64,000 nt of DNA from Oceanobacter sp. 1_MG-2023. GTDB lineage: Bacteria; Pseudomonadota; Gammaproteobacteria; Pseudomonadales; Oceanobacteraceae. Below are positions 18,118 through 27,456 of the stretch, in pieces. The stretch is from contig NZ_JAUYWA010000002.1 in assembly GCF_030689025.1 (NCBI RefSeq), forward strand, positions 1 to 64,000. The letters run 5' to 3'. Within the stretch, counting starts at the first letter, position 1; each line of letters begins with the position of its first letter. The position numbers were made by a program, and so were the translations under genes. Under the pieces are notes generated by a model. That model did not search any database. It saw nothing but the letters and a program-made list of their open reading frames with translations, and was not told the DNA's origin.

Positions 18118-19296
18118 ATGACAGACGTAGTAATCGTTGCAGCAACCCGTACCGCCATCGGCAATTTTGGCGGCTCACTGGCCAGTATGTCGGCCATCGA
18201 TCTCGGCACCCAAATCATCAAATCACTCATGAGCAAAACGGGTGTTGCGAATGACCAGGTTGACGAAGTCATCATGGGGCATGTACTGACCGCAGGATGC
18301 GGGCAAAACCCGGCACGTCAAAGTATGATCAAGGCAGGTCTGGCCGAAACCACTTCCGCCATGACCATCAACAAGGTGTGTGGCTCTGGCCTCAAGGCAC
18401 TGCACCTGGCAGCACAATCCATTGCCTGTGGTGATGCTGACCTGATTATCGCCGGTGGACAAGAATCCATGTCCAACGCACCTCACGCATTACCCAACTC
18501 CCGTAATGGCCAGCGCATGGGCAACTGGAATATGGTCGACACCATGATTTCCGACGGCCTGTGGGATGCCTTTAACGACTATCACATGGGTATTACCGCC
18601 GAAAATATCGCCGATGAATACGGCATTACCCGTGAAGAGCAGGATGCCTTCGCCGCGGCTTCCCAGGCCAAGGCGATTGCAGCCATTGCCGCTGGCAAGT
18701 TCAAAGATGAAATTACTGCCATCGAAATTCCACAACGGAAAGGCGATCCGATCATCGTCGATACCGACGAAGGCCCGCGTGCCGGTGTAACCGTCGAGAA
18801 ACTCGCCGGTATGCGTTCTGCCTTCAAGCGTGACGGTTCTGTCACCGCCGGTAATGCTTCGTCCCTCAATGACGGCGCTGCAGCCGTTATGTTGGCCAGC
18901 AAAGAAAAAGCCGAAGCCCTGGGGCTGCCGATCCTGGCCACCATCAAGGGTTATTCCAGCGCCGGGGTAAGCCCGAAAATCATGGGAACCGGTCCGATTC
19001 CGGCCACCAGGAAGTGCCTGGAAAAAGCCGGTTGGGATATATCAGATCTGGATCTGGTTGAAGCCAACGAAGCCTTCGCTGTGCAATCGCTCTCTGTTAA
19101 TAAGGGGCTGGGCTGGGATGTCGAGAAGATTAACGTCAACGGTGGTGCCATTGCACTGGGCCACCCGATTGGTGCTTCCGGCTGTCGTATCCTGGTCACC
19201 CTGTTGCATGAAATGATCCGTCAGGATGCCAAAAAAGGTCTGGCGACCTTGTGTATCGGTGGCGGTATGGGTGTTGCTTTGGCGATCGAACGCTAA
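18118..19296 (+). CDS. phaA: Acetyl-CoA acetyltransferase (thiolase II)
   Basis: The enzyme condenses two acetyl-CoA to acetoacetyl-CoA. The 392 residues show the catalytic triad: C88 (NKVCGSG), H349 (GHPIGASG) and C379 (CIGGGMG). AGGAAGGAG precedes the ATG. The neighbouring convergent gene encodes an intracellular PHB depolymerase, which favours a biosynthetic PhaA role, but atoB-type use in fatty-acid metabolism is equally possible since no phaB or phaC is linked. It ends at a shared bidirectional terminator. Confidence 0.92.
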   Translation: MTDVVIVAATRTAIGNFGGSLASMSAIDLGTQIIKSLMSKTGVANDQVDEVIMGHVLTAGCGQNPARQSMIKAGLAETTSAMTINKVCGSGLKALHLAAQSIACGDADLIIAGGQESMSNAPHALPNSRNGQRMGNWNMVDTMISDGLWDAFNDYHMGITAENIADEYGITREEQDAFAAASQAKAIAAIAAGKFKDEITAIEIPQRKGDPIIVDTDEGPRAGVTVEKLAGMRSAFKRDGSVTAGNASSLNDGAAAVMLASKEKAEALGLPILATIKGYSSAGVSPKIMGTGPIPATRKCLEKAGWDISDLDLVEANEAFAVQSLSVNKGLGWDVEKINVNGGAIALGHPIGASGCRILVTLLHEMIRQDAKKGLATLCIGGGMGVALAIER

Positions 19297-19362
19297 ACAC
19301 CCGGTCTGTGCGAATGGCAAAGTGATACCGCCAAATCATTTGCACGGATAAAAATCACCCCA

Positions 19363-19403
19363 AAAAAAAGCCAGAGGCTACATCGTAGTCACTGGCTTTT
19401 TTT
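19363..19403. terminator. Bidirectional terminator between thiolase and PHB depolymerase genes
   Basis: An A tract and GCCAG (19363-19374) pair with CTGGC and a T tract (19392-19403), with an inner CTAC/GTAG stem (19378-19381, 19385-19388). The T run is present on both strands, so the element can stop both converging transcripts. Confidence 0.9.
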
Positions 19404-19448
19404 ATGGCCCGGCCTGGCTACGTATATCTATTTATTATCTATCGCCGT

Positions 19449-20954
19449 TTATTCTGACGATTCAGGCTTTGGCTTGCTTGTTACCGGTTTGCTTGCCGCT
19501 GGCTGGCTGGTCGCGGTCTTGTTTTCTACTGCTGGCTTGCCTGTTACCGGTTTGCTTGCCGCTGGCTTGTTTTCTGCCGATTTGCCTGAAGCCGGCTTTC
19601 TCAACGTACGAGGTTTACGATCCGATACCCGTGCCAATGCACTGGCAGGTTCCGGAGCGCTTGGAGCCGCGGGTTTGACAACGTCCGTCACCCCAGCCTT
19701 TGACTCGGCAGCGGCAACGTCCTGGCTCTCTCTTATGGGCTGCTCGGCAATAAACGCCTTGATTTTGGGTGCAATCAATTCCCGAAACCGACGACCGTTA
19801 AAGATGCCATAGTGGCCTACACCTTCAGCTTCCATATGCTGCTTGCGATCCGCCGGGATACCGGAGCACAGCTCCAGCGCGCACGAGGTCTGGCCACGAC
19901 CGGTAATATCGTCCAGCTCGCCCTCGACAGTCATCATCGCCATATCGGTAATTGCCGTCAGGTCAATGCGACGCCCCCGATAATCCATTTCGCCCTTGGG
20001 TAATGCCTGATCCAGAAATACCCGTCGAATCGTATCCAGATAGTAGTGCGCAGGCATATCCATCACGGCCAGGTATTCGTTATAGAACACCCGATGTCCT
20101 TCTGCGCTTTCACCATCGCCCTTGACCAGATCAGTGAAGAACTTGAAGTGCTTGCTGACGTGCGAGTCCATGTTCATGGACATAAACCCTGACAGCTGGA
20201 TAAACCCTGGGTACACCAGTTGCCCGCGCCCCTTGAAGTCACGGGGCACCCGGCAAATAACGTTATCTTCAAACCATTCCAGATCCTTGCCGGAGGCGTA
20301 GTCATTCACTCCGGTCGGGTTGATACGCACATCAATCGGCCCTCCCATCAGCGTCATACTGCTTGGCAGATTAGGGTCACCATCCATCGACATCAGACTG
20401 GCCGCGACCAGCGCAGGCACGCAAGGCTGACACACCGCAATCGCATGAATATTCGGCCCCAAGACCCGACAGAAGTCGATCAGGTACTCAACGTAGTCGT
20501 CGAAGTGAAAGGCACCATCGGCCATCGGTACATCCCGCGCATTTTTCCATTCGGTGATGTACACCTCGTGATCAGGCAAGAACTCCCGCACGGTATTGCG
20601 CAGCAAGGTCGCATAGTGCCCGGACAGAGGAGCTAGCAACAATACGGTGGGCTGGCCTTCCGGTGCCTCTTCGCGACGAAAATGCAGCAGGTTGCAGTAA
20701 GGTCGATCCACAATTACATCGTAGTGAACCGCCACTTCACGACCATCAATTTCGGTCGTGTCCAACCCCCATACTGGGGTTTCATAACAGTCGGTCAAAC
20801 GCTCAACCGTTTCGAGCCCCGCTCGCATGCTACGGAAAGTCCAGCTGCTATTCAGGGGATTCAACGGCTGGTACAGGCTCTGTCGAGTCATCCGGGACCA
20901 AACGTGAACGGGGCGCATGGCGTCCATTATTTTCGCATTCAGTTTATAGAGCAT
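19449..20954 (-). CDS. phaZ: Intracellular PHB depolymerase (PhaZ1 type) with repetitive Lys/Pro/Ala tail
   Basis: It degrades native PHB granules. The core (about 1-420) follows the Ralstonia PhaZ1 type: the nucleophile is a cysteine in the lipase-like box AVCQPCVPA (C175), with a terminal His in VGHYG. Residues from about 425 to 501 form an unusual low-complexity tail rich in Lys, Pro, Ala and Ser with repeated ASKPVT(G/S)KP units. A 26-bp perfect DNA repeat (19479-19504 and 19542-19567, period 63 bases) lies within it. Such basic tails resemble granule- or DNA-binding tails of PHB-associated proteins. That function is inference. Confidence 0.9.
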   Translation of the reverse strand: MLYKLNAKIMDAMRPVHVWSRMTRQSLYQPLNPLNSSWTFRSMRAGLETVERLTDCYETPVWGLDTTEIDGREVAVHYDVIVDRPYCNLLHFRREEAPEGQPTVLLLAPLSGHYATLLRNTVREFLPDHEVYITEWKNARDVPMADGAFHFDDYVEYLIDFCRVLGPNIHAIAVCQPCVPALVAASLMSMDGDPNLPSSMTLMGGPIDVRINPTGVNDYASGKDLEWFEDNVICRVPRDFKGRGQLVYPGFIQLSGFMSMNMDSHVSKHFKFFTDLVKGDGESAEGHRVFYNEYLAVMDMPAHYYLDTIRRVFLDQALPKGEMDYRGRRIDLTAITDMAMMTVEGELDDITGRGQTSCALELCSGIPADRKQHMEAEGVGHYGIFNGRRFRELIAPKIKAFIAEQPIRESQDVAAAESKAGVTDVVKPAAPSAPEPASALARVSDRKPRTLRKPASGKSAENKPAASKPVTGKPAVENKTATSQPAASKPVTSKPKPESSE

Positions 20955-21321
20955 AATCTGTTTCCTTCGCTTTGCCTGACACGCAGGCCTGGTAAGTAAT
21001 TAAAATCCTAACAGAAATAGAGCGATTCATCGGAGGAAGGGTTAGGTCGAAATCATCTATAAATCAGACAGCCAATAACCACTGCCAAGATTCCCGAGAA
21101 TTAACCTGTATCACCCGGCTTTTTTATCGAATAAAGCAACACACGCAACAGTCCATACAATCGTGACGCACGCATTGGCAGACCAAGACCGTTTATAATG
21201 GCCCAGTGCATCAACCAATACGCAAGCCATATCAGAGTTTGCCTCAGCACCATACACCCATCGCCTGCGCCAGATTCCAGACTGCGGCACCGGTCTCTCT
21301 GGCCCCAACCTCGGAAAAATC
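20955..21321. other. Gene-free stretch between phaZ and the DUF2798 gene
   Basis: No convincing gene was found. It should hold the divergent promoters of phaZ and the DUF2798 gene. A TATAAT at 21194-21199 lacks a good -35 box. A CGGCTTTTTT stretch near 21116 has no stem. Confidence 0.5.
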
Positions 21322-21537
21322 ATGCATTTCAAGCTTAGACTGATACACAGCACCTTAATGTCCGGCGTCCTGAGTTTTCTGATGAGTGGCTGGATCGTCT
21401 TTATCAATCTTGGTTACTCCAGTCATTTTTTATCATTCTGGATGAAAGCCTGGGGATTGGCGTGGCCAGCCGCGATGGTTATTTCATTTATTGCCGGACC
21501 CGCCATACTGAAACTGGCACAAAAACTGGCGAAATAA
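21322..21537 (+). CDS. DUF2798 small membrane protein
   Basis: This 71-residue protein has two predicted transmembrane helices (about 10-28 and 46-64). The DUF2798 pattern is visible: a first helix with LMSGWIVFINLG, then a motif FLSFWMKAWGLAWPAA, then IAGPAI. The function of the family is unknown. The ATG follows CGGAAAA. No operon partner. Confidence 0.75.
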   Translation: MHFKLRLIHSTLMSGVLSFLMSGWIVFINLGYSSHFLSFWMKAWGLAWPAAMVISFIAGPAILKLAQKLAK

Positions 21538-21718
21538 GCCTGAACGTCTACGATATAGAGCCATTATCTTCACCCTTACGGTCGTCAGAGCTGGCTGTTC
21601 TGCTGCGTCAATAAACCTGACGTTGCGTGACCATACACACGCAATTTATAAGGTTGAATTGTCAAACAGGCATCGTTACTCTGCCGCACTAAATGCAACA
21701 CCTCTTACGGAGACACTC

Positions 21719-22438
21719 ATGTCCAAACAGGCCCTTGCTCTGACCCTACTGGCTATCGCCGCTCACACCCAGGCAGCCGACACCGAAAAAATGCCACCTT
21801 TTTGGGGAGGATCTGCGGAGCTGGGTAGCATCATAACCTCGGGTAATACCGAGACCAGTAGCCTGAACGGCAAGTTCGGACTGTCGCGCAAAGGCATCAA
21901 CTGGGACTCTCACTACCGCCTTGAAGCCTTGACCAGCAAAGAAGATGACACCGTTTCGAAAGAAACCTATTACGGTGCCATACAATTGGACCGCAATTTC
22001 AGTGAGCATTCCTATCTGGCGCTGCATGCAGATCAGGAACGTGCCCGCTTTTCCGGCTTCACCTATCAAAGCACCATTTCGGTTGGCTACGGCTACCGGG
22101 CAATCGACTCAGACACCACCAACCTGGATCTCGAGGCTGGCCCTGGTTATAACCGCGACAAGCTGGAAAACAGCGATGAAATTGAAGAACAGGGCATGCT
22201 GCGTCTGGCGATGAAATACGGCTGGAAAATCAGCAAGACCACCCACTTTACTCAAATTGCCAGCGCTGAAATGGGCGATGACAACAGTACCTACAAAAGT
22301 GAAACCGGCCTCAAAAGTCAGATCAATGGCTCTTTGGCTACCAAGTTGACCTATAAAATCAAATACGTTGAAGAAGTACCGGATGCCAACAAGAACATGG
22401 ACAAGGAATTTGGCGTCACACTCGTCTACAGCTTCTGA
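21719..22438 (+). CDS. YdiY-like salt-induced outer-membrane protein (DUF481)
   Basis: The 239-residue protein has a signal peptide (to about residue 20, ...HTQAAD) followed by a DUF481 barrel: GSAELGSIITSGNTETSSLNG at the start and aromatic strands ending in VTLVYSF, with terminal Phe. The frame opens at a TTG (21623), but ATG 21719 has GGAG six bases away and starts the signal peptide directly. YdiY-like proteins are described as salt-induced, which fits the ectoine genes 4 kb away. The substrate is unknown. Confidence 0.85.
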   Translation: MSKQALALTLLAIAAHTQAADTEKMPPFWGGSAELGSIITSGNTETSSLNGKFGLSRKGINWDSHYRLEALTSKEDDTVSKETYYGAIQLDRNFSEHSYLALHADQERARFSGFTYQSTISVGYGYRAIDSDTTNLDLEAGPGYNRDKLENSDEIEEQGMLRLAMKYGWKISKTTHFTQIASAEMGDDNSTYKSETGLKSQINGSLATKLTYKIKYVEEVPDANKNMDKEFGVTLVYSF

Positions 22439-22525
22439 TCATCGAACCTGCACGCAGGGCCGCATTCAGAGCCGCCCGGCGGTTGGTCTTTAATGGCGGT
22501 TATGGTTTCGCCTGTCGCCGGGTTT

Positions 22526-23224
22526 CTATTCGTGCATGAAAGGTAAGTCGTCAGGACGAGGGGGCGCATCAAAAGGCGGCCGAGGTCTGTTATCTCGCCT
22601 CTCCCGGTCGTCCCTGAAATCTTCTGGTTTTGGCCAGCGTTTATTATTGTTCTGACGCCGCTGTTGCGCGACCTCCAGCTGCTCTGGTGTCAAATACTCA
22701 CTTAACAGCTTTTCGACTCCAATGCGGGTCAGCTCCATCTGGCGGTGATCAATCGGCCAGTGGAAATCTGCTGCAATCGAGGCCTGGGCTTTTTTCAGAC
22801 GATGATGCTGATCGGAAGTCAAATCCAGTTCTTGGGTGATTCGCTCCAACATGCCAGCCGCCGCTTTAGTGTGAAAACGTTGCACAATGGTATCGGCCTT
22901 CAGACGTTGCGATTCATTCAGTACCTGCCGTAATTGCTGTCTTATGCCTGCCTCCAGCTCCCGCTCCCTGGCTCGTTGCTCCAACCACCGCTGCTCATCA
23001 AACCCTTGCCCCCACCGGGGGATGGCGTCATCACGCAACTGCTGAAAATGCTGCAGGAAGCTGGCTTCTATACCTTTAATGTCAGCTTGCTGCTGGCTGC
23101 TCAAATCGAGTAGCTGTGCCCAATCCATCACCCGATGGGAGCCCTCGAAGGCATTGGCAACAACGCCAATGCCGAGCATCGCCAATGCACTTGACAGCAA
23201 TAATAATCGTCGAAATATTGTCAT
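22526..23224 (-). CDS. Periplasmic Spy/CpxP-like protein
   Basis: The 232 residues include a signal peptide (ending ...VVANA), then a mostly alpha-helical protein with LTxxQ-like repeats: LDLSSQQQADI, LDLTSDQHHRL and YLTPEQLEVAQ. These are typical of Spy and CpxP, ATP-independent periplasmic chaperones or stress sensors. The tail (about 195-232) is Arg/Asp/Pro-rich and probably disordered. GAAGG precedes the ATG. It diverges from the smr gene. Similarity is by motif only. Confidence 0.65.
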   Translation of the reverse strand: MTIFRRLLLLSSALAMLGIGVVANAFEGSHRVMDWAQLLDLSSQQQADIKGIEASFLQHFQQLRDDAIPRWGQGFDEQRWLEQRARERELEAGIRQQLRQVLNESQRLKADTIVQRFHTKAAAGMLERITQELDLTSDQHHRLKKAQASIAADFHWPIDHRQMELTRIGVEKLLSEYLTPEQLEVAQQRRQNNNKRWPKPEDFRDDRERRDNRPRPPFDAPPRPDDLPFMHE

Positions 23225-23423
23225 GACTCGCCTTCAGCGATCCTGTTCATTAAACACCCAACGATATACCACATTAAGATCACTGACCGTCCCCAGTCTG
23301 TGATTCTGAGCAAAGATTTGTCACTACATGGCCCAATGCCCTCGGTTCAAGGGTCGTCAATTTTACCGCATCTCAGTAATACTGGTTATTATAGACAGGA
23401 ACACTGGCAAGGGCGCCCCCCTC

Positions 23424-24008
23424 ATGACTGATCACGACGATACGTTTTCCCAGCACATGCAAGACGTCAAACCCCTGCAAACCCGGGACAGAGTCGCCAT
23501 CAAAAAAGGTGATATTACCCGCGCCTCGCAACAAGCCCGCCGTATTGCCGCGGTGGATAGCAGCCCGAAACGCGACCCGAATCACTTGCAAACGACCGGC
23601 GTCCAGCGTGTCGGCCCCCACGACGTCGTGGGGTTCAAGCGCCCCGGTATCCAGGATGGTGTTTTTCGCAAATTGCGCCTGGGCAAGTACGAAAGCGAAG
23701 CCCGCCTTGATCTGCATCGACGTACCGTCGAAGAAGCCCGCCGCCAACTGTTTCATTTTTTGCAGGACTGCATGGCACATGACATTCGCAGTGTGGTGAT
23801 ATTGCCCGGCAAAGGAGACCGCAGCGAAGGTGATCCGGCCATTCTGAAAAGCTATCTGGTGTATTGGCTGGAACAGATCGATGACGTTCAGGCTTATCAC
23901 ACTGCCCAGCCTCAACATGGCGGCACCGGAGTCTTGTATGTTTTGTTGCGAAAAAGCGAGAAAAAGAAACAGGAAGCGCGTGAGCGCTACAGCAAGGGCC
24001 GACTGTAA
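23424..24008 (+). CDS. Smr-domain protein with altered HGKG motif
   Basis: Starting at ATG 23424 the protein has 194 residues; the frame opens earlier (23328) without support. The C-terminal Smr domain (about 92-178) is related to the MutS2 nuclease domain and to E. coli SmrA/SmrB. It keeps D-L-H (96-98) and the C-terminal GGTGVLYVLL strand. The usual HGKG loop reads LPGKG, with Pro at residue 128 in place of His. The N terminus is the charged segment common in SmrA-like proteins. Role: putative nucleic-acid endonuclease; whether the altered loop is active is unknown. Confidence 0.8.
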   Translation: MTDHDDTFSQHMQDVKPLQTRDRVAIKKGDITRASQQARRIAAVDSSPKRDPNHLQTTGVQRVGPHDVVGFKRPGIQDGVFRKLRLGKYESEARLDLHRRTVEEARRQLFHFLQDCMAHDIRSVVILPGKGDRSEGDPAILKSYLVYWLEQIDDVQAYHTAQPQHGGTGVLYVLLRKSEKKKQEARERYSKGRL

Positions 24009-24133
24009 CGGCCAATGCCAGGTGCCTCTGCCATGTAGTAACCCGCTGTTACCCACCGCCACTCACCAGCCCTTAGAGTAAAAGCCCATTGTCGTTACAG
24101 CGACGATTCAGATAACAATAAAGGAACTGACTC

Positions 24134-24700
24134 ATGGCTAAAGTACTGTTTATTGCTGGTGATTTTGTTGAAGACTACGAGTTGATGGTGCCTTTCCAGG
24201 CGTTGCAGATGGTTGGTCACGAGGTGCATGTAGTCTGCCCGGACAAAGCCGCAGGGGATATCGTCAAAACCGCGATCCACGACTTTGAAGGCGACCAGAC
24301 CTACACCGAAAAGCCGGGCCACAACTTCGCCCTGAATGCCGATTTTGCCGGTCTGGACCCTGCCGATTATGATGCCTTGCTGCTTCCCGGTGGTCGCGCG
24401 CCAGAGTACTTGCGTCTGAACAGCGACGTTATCGCACTGGTCAAATACTTTGCAGACAACAACAAACCCATTGCCGCCGTCTGCCATGGTGCCCAGATCC
24501 TGACCGCCGCCGATGTCATTCGTGAGCGTACCATTTCCGCATACCCGGCCTGCGCTCCGGAAGTTGCCATGGCCGGTGGTATTTATGCCGACCTCGCGGT
24601 AACGGATGCCATCACGGATGGTAATCTGGTCACCGCACCCGCGTGGCCTGCCCACCCGGCCTGGTTGGCTCAATTTAACCAACTGCTGATGGCATTGTAA
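24134..24700 (+). CDS. DJ-1/PfpI-family protein
   Basis: The 188-residue protein has the flavodoxin-like PfpI fold. The nucleophile elbow AVCHGAQ carries the reactive Cys (about residue 117), an acidic residue sits in FVEDYEL, and [13 protein letters not shown] is conserved. Members act as proteases, glyoxalases or deglycases; the exact activity cannot be told from sequence. AAAGGAACTGACTC precedes the ATG. Monocistronic. Confidence 0.88.
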   Translation: MAKVLFIAGDFVEDYELMVPFQALQMVGHEVHVVCPDKAAGDIVKTAIHDFEGDQTYTEKPGHNFALNADFAGLDPADYDALLLPGGRAPEYLRLNSDVIALVKYFADNNKPIAAVCHGAQILTAADVIRERTISAYPACAPEVAMAGGIYADLAVTDAITDGNLVTAPAWPAHPAWLAQFNQLLMAL

Positions 24701-24738
24701 GTTTCCCTTCCTGCCAAACCCGCTAGAATCATCCAGAC

Positions 24739-24762
24739 ATGCCCTGCCATACCGCAGGGCAT
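24739..24762. other. Perfect 9-bp hairpin between the DJ-1 and ribbon-helix-helix genes
   Basis: ATGCCCTGC (24739-24747) and GCAGGGCAT (24754-24762) form a perfect stem with a six-base loop. No T tract follows, so it is not a standard terminator. It lies 26 bases before the next start codon and could be a transcript-end structure or a leader element of that gene. Confidence 0.5.
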
Positions 24763-24788
24763 ACTGGCCAGGGCCAGGAGAGGGTGTT

Positions 24789-25103
24789 ATGTGTGAGATT
24801 TATTCTGCTGCCGAACCGGAGCTGTTTGAACTGAAAACCCGCTCCATCCGACTCGATGGTGTGGTCACCAGTATTCGGCTGGAAGCGGTTTTCTGGCATC
24901 TGCTGGAAAACATTGCCAGCGATGCCGACTTGTCTTTGGGGACCTTCTTGAGCCGTATTCACCGAGAAGTGATTGAACGGCGCGGCGAAGTCGGTAACTT
25001 TGCCTCTTTGCTGCGGGTGGCCTGTACCACCCATCTGAATCAGGGCCAGCGCCTGACGGTGCCAGCTGCCCGAACCCGGTTAAGCCCGGACATTTCGCAC
25101 TGA
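24789..25103 (+). CDS. Ribbon-helix-helix domain protein
   Basis: The 104 residues match the RHH_4 type: a short strand SIRLDGVVTSIRLE, then a helix EAVFWHLLENIASDADLSLG, then TFLSRIHREVIERRGEVGNFASLLRVACTTHL in separate helices. Such small proteins bind DNA as dimers, but the targets of this family are not known. GGAGAGGG precedes the ATG. It converges with ilvA. Confidence 0.72.
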   Translation: MCEIYSAAEPELFELKTRSIRLDGVVTSIRLEAVFWHLLENIASDADLSLGTFLSRIHREVIERRGEVGNFASLLRVACTTHLNQGQRLTVPAARTRLSPDISH

Positions 25104-25120
25104 CGGCAGCAGCATCAGCC

Positions 25121-26638
25121 CTAGCGCAAAAACAACTGGTACGCCATGTTGTCGCTTTCGTCCCAGTAGGGATAACCCAGCTCATCCAGATAACCATGCA
25201 GTTGCGCCAGTGTTTCGGCCGGTACCTGTAAGCCCACCAATGTACGAGCACTGGCCGCACCGTGGTTACGGTAGTGGAACAGCGAGATATTAAAGCGCTT
25301 GCCCAGTGTTTTCAGAAACAGCAACAAGGCTCCCGGACGCTCCGGAAATTCAAAGCGGTACAAACGCTCATCCTGAACAGATGCCGGTGCGTGCCCACCG
25401 ACCATATGGCGAATATGATATTTGGCCATTTCATCATCGGTCAGATCCAGCACCGGATAATTATCCGCGCGTAATTCCGCCAGCAACGCATCCCGTGCCC
25501 CCGGTTCCGGCCCGACCTTGACGCCGACATAAATCCTCGCCATATCGTCATCACCATAACGATAGTTGAACTCAGTAATCGGACGCTTGCCCAGCAACGC
25601 ACAAAAACGCTGGAAGCTGCCCGGCTGTTCCGCAATGCTTACTGCCAGAATAATTTCGCGGCCTTCACCAATTTCCGCCACTTCCGAGATATACCGCAGG
25701 CGGTCGAAGTTAACGTTGGCGCCACTCAAGACCGTGACCAGATTCTGGTTCTCACAACCTTCGCGCTCAACGTATTTTTTGACCCCGGCAATGGCCAGCG
25801 CACCGGCCGGCTCACAGACCGCCCGGGTGTCATCAAAAACATCCTTGATGGCAGCACAAATTTCATCCGGCGTACAGGTAATGACTTCATCCACACAGTC
25901 TTTGGCGATTGCCCAGGTGTGTTCACCAACGGTCGCTACCGCCACCCCATCGGCAAAAATGCCCACCGATGGCAAGGTAACGCGCTCACCCGCTGCCAAC
26001 GCCGCTGCCAGACTGGCTGACTCCGTGCTTTCAACACCAACCACCCGGATTTCCGGGCGTAGGGCCTTGATATACGCCGCCACTCCAGCCACCAGACCAC
26101 CACCACCAACCGGAACAAAAATGGCATCAATCGGCTGCGGCATCTGACGCAGGATTTCCATACCAATCGTTCCCTGACCGGCAATCACCTCAGGATCATC
26201 ATACGGGTGGATATAGGTCATGCCTTTTTCAACCACCAGCTTTTGCGAGTAGGCAAAGGCATCATCAAAGGCATCACCATGTAACACCACTTTGGCCCCA
26301 CGGGCCTTGACCGAACGCACCTTGATTTCCGGCGTCGTACGCGGCATCACAATAACGGCTTTCAACCCCAGCTTGCTGGCAGCCAGGGCCAGCCCCTGGG
26401 CGTGATTACCAGCAGAAGCGGTGACAACACCACGTGCTTTTTCCTGAGCCGTCAACTGAGCGGCTTTGTTGTAAGCACCTCGAATTTTGAAGGAGTACAC
26501 ATCTTGCTGATCTTCACGTTTAATCCAGATCTGATTGCCCAGTCGCTCAGACAAAAACGGGGCAATATGTAACGCCGTCTCGGTAGCGACATCGTAAACC
26601 CGAGAAGTAAGGATTTTTTTCAGATACTCGTTCAACAT
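25121..26638 (-). CDS. ilvA: Biosynthetic threonine ammonia-lyase
   Basis: IlvA deaminates threonine to 2-oxobutyrate, the first step to isoleucine. The 505-residue protein has the PLP lysine K51 in VYSFKIRGAYNK, the phosphate loop PVGGGGLVAGV, and two C-terminal ACT-like domains (about 330-505), so it should be allosterically inhibited by isoleucine. The frame is open to 26713, but ATG 26638 gives the standard N terminus MLNEYLKKIL. It diverges from rpiA, as in several gammaproteobacteria. Confidence 0.96.
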   Translation of the reverse strand: MLNEYLKKILTSRVYDVATETALHIAPFLSERLGNQIWIKREDQQDVYSFKIRGAYNKAAQLTAQEKARGVVTASAGNHAQGLALAASKLGLKAVIVMPRTTPEIKVRSVKARGAKVVLHGDAFDDAFAYSQKLVVEKGMTYIHPYDDPEVIAGQGTIGMEILRQMPQPIDAIFVPVGGGGLVAGVAAYIKALRPEIRVVGVESTESASLAAALAAGERVTLPSVGIFADGVAVATVGEHTWAIAKDCVDEVITCTPDEICAAIKDVFDDTRAVCEPAGALAIAGVKKYVEREGCENQNLVTVLSGANVNFDRLRYISEVAEIGEGREIILAVSIAEQPGSFQRFCALLGKRPITEFNYRYGDDDMARIYVGVKVGPEPGARDALLAELRADNYPVLDLTDDEMAKYHIRHMVGGHAPASVQDERLYRFEFPERPGALLLFLKTLGKRFNISLFHYRNHGAASARTLVGLQVPAETLAQLHGYLDELGYPYWDESDNMAYQLFLR

Positions 26639-26706
26639 GGTGAAGTGGCCAATCCAGAAACAAGGCCAGGCCGGATTGCCTGGCGGGGGAAGAATAAGAA
26701 TGAAGC

Positions 26707-26736
26707 CAGACATTGTAACGCACAGCGCTCTATAAT
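26707..26736 (+). promoter_or_regulatory. Candidate rpiA promoter
   Basis: CAGACA (26707-26712), an 18-base spacer and a perfect TATAAT (26731-26736) lie 46 bases before the rpiA ATG. The -35 match is four of six. Confidence 0.55.
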
Positions 26737-26781
26737 GGGCACCGTTTAAGCGCCAGTATCATTTGCACATACGGAATCAAC

Positions 26782-27456
26782 ATGACTCAAGATGAACTCA
26801 AACAAGCCGTCGGTGCCGCCGCGGTGCAATATATTCTTCCTCACCTCGAAGACAGCAGCATTGTCGGCGTAGGCACCGGCTCCACCGCCAACTGCTTTAT
26901 TGACGCCCTCGCCCAGCACAAGGATCTGTTTGATGGCGCTGTCGCCAGCTCCGATGCTTCAGCCCAACGACTGCGAGATCATGGTATTCCGGTGTATGAC
27001 CTGAACTCCGCCAATGTCATCGACTACTACATCGATGGTGCCGACGAGATCAATCACCATCTGGAAATGATCAAGGGGGGCGGGGCCGCGCTGACGCGCG
27101 AAAAAATTGTTGCCGCCGTTGCCCGTCATTTCATTTGTATTGCCGACCAAAGCAAACTGGTCACCACCCTGGGCGAATTCCCGCTGCCCGTGGAAGTGAT
27201 TCCCATGGCCCGCTCTTACGTAGCCCGCGAAATCGTCAAGCTGGGTGGAGACCCGGTCTACCGGGAAGGCGTGATCACCGACAATGGCGGCCAGATCCTC
27301 GACGTCTATAACCTGCGTATCGATGCTGCCATCACTCTGGAAAAACAGCTGAACCAGATCACCGGTGTTATCACCAACGGCCTGTTTGCCATGCGCCCGG
27401 CCAATACCCTGCTACTGGGCACCGACAAGGGCGTCCAGACCCTGACTGCGCAGTAA
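26782..27456 (+). CDS. rpiA: Ribose-5-phosphate isomerase A
   Basis: RpiA interconverts ribose-5-phosphate and ribulose-5-phosphate. The 224 residues include [13 protein letters not shown] (phosphate loop), [16 protein letters not shown] (catalytic Asp) and [12 protein letters not shown], all typical. Its stop overlaps the next gene's start by one base (TAATG), so the downstream AsmA-like gene is likely translated by reinitiation. Confidence 0.97.
   Translation: MTQDELKQAVGAAAVQYILPHLEDSSIVGVGTGSTANCFIDALAQHKDLFDGAVASSDASAQRLRDHGIPVYDLNSANVIDYYIDGADEINHHLEMIKGGGAALTREKIVAAVARHFICIADQSKLVTTLGEFPLPVEVIPMARSYVAREIVKLGGDPVYREGVITDNGGQILDVYNLRIDAAITLEKQLNQITGVITNGLFAMRPANTLLLGTDKGVQTLTAQ

Noticed and set aside
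21194..21199. Perfect TATAAT as promoter of the DUF2798 gene
   Set aside because: No acceptable -35 at 16-18 bases and 122 bases from the start codon. Left as unproven.
21111..21407. 98-codon minus-strand frame in the gap before DUF2798
   Set aside because: Overlaps the DUF2798 start, has no family match and no good start signal.
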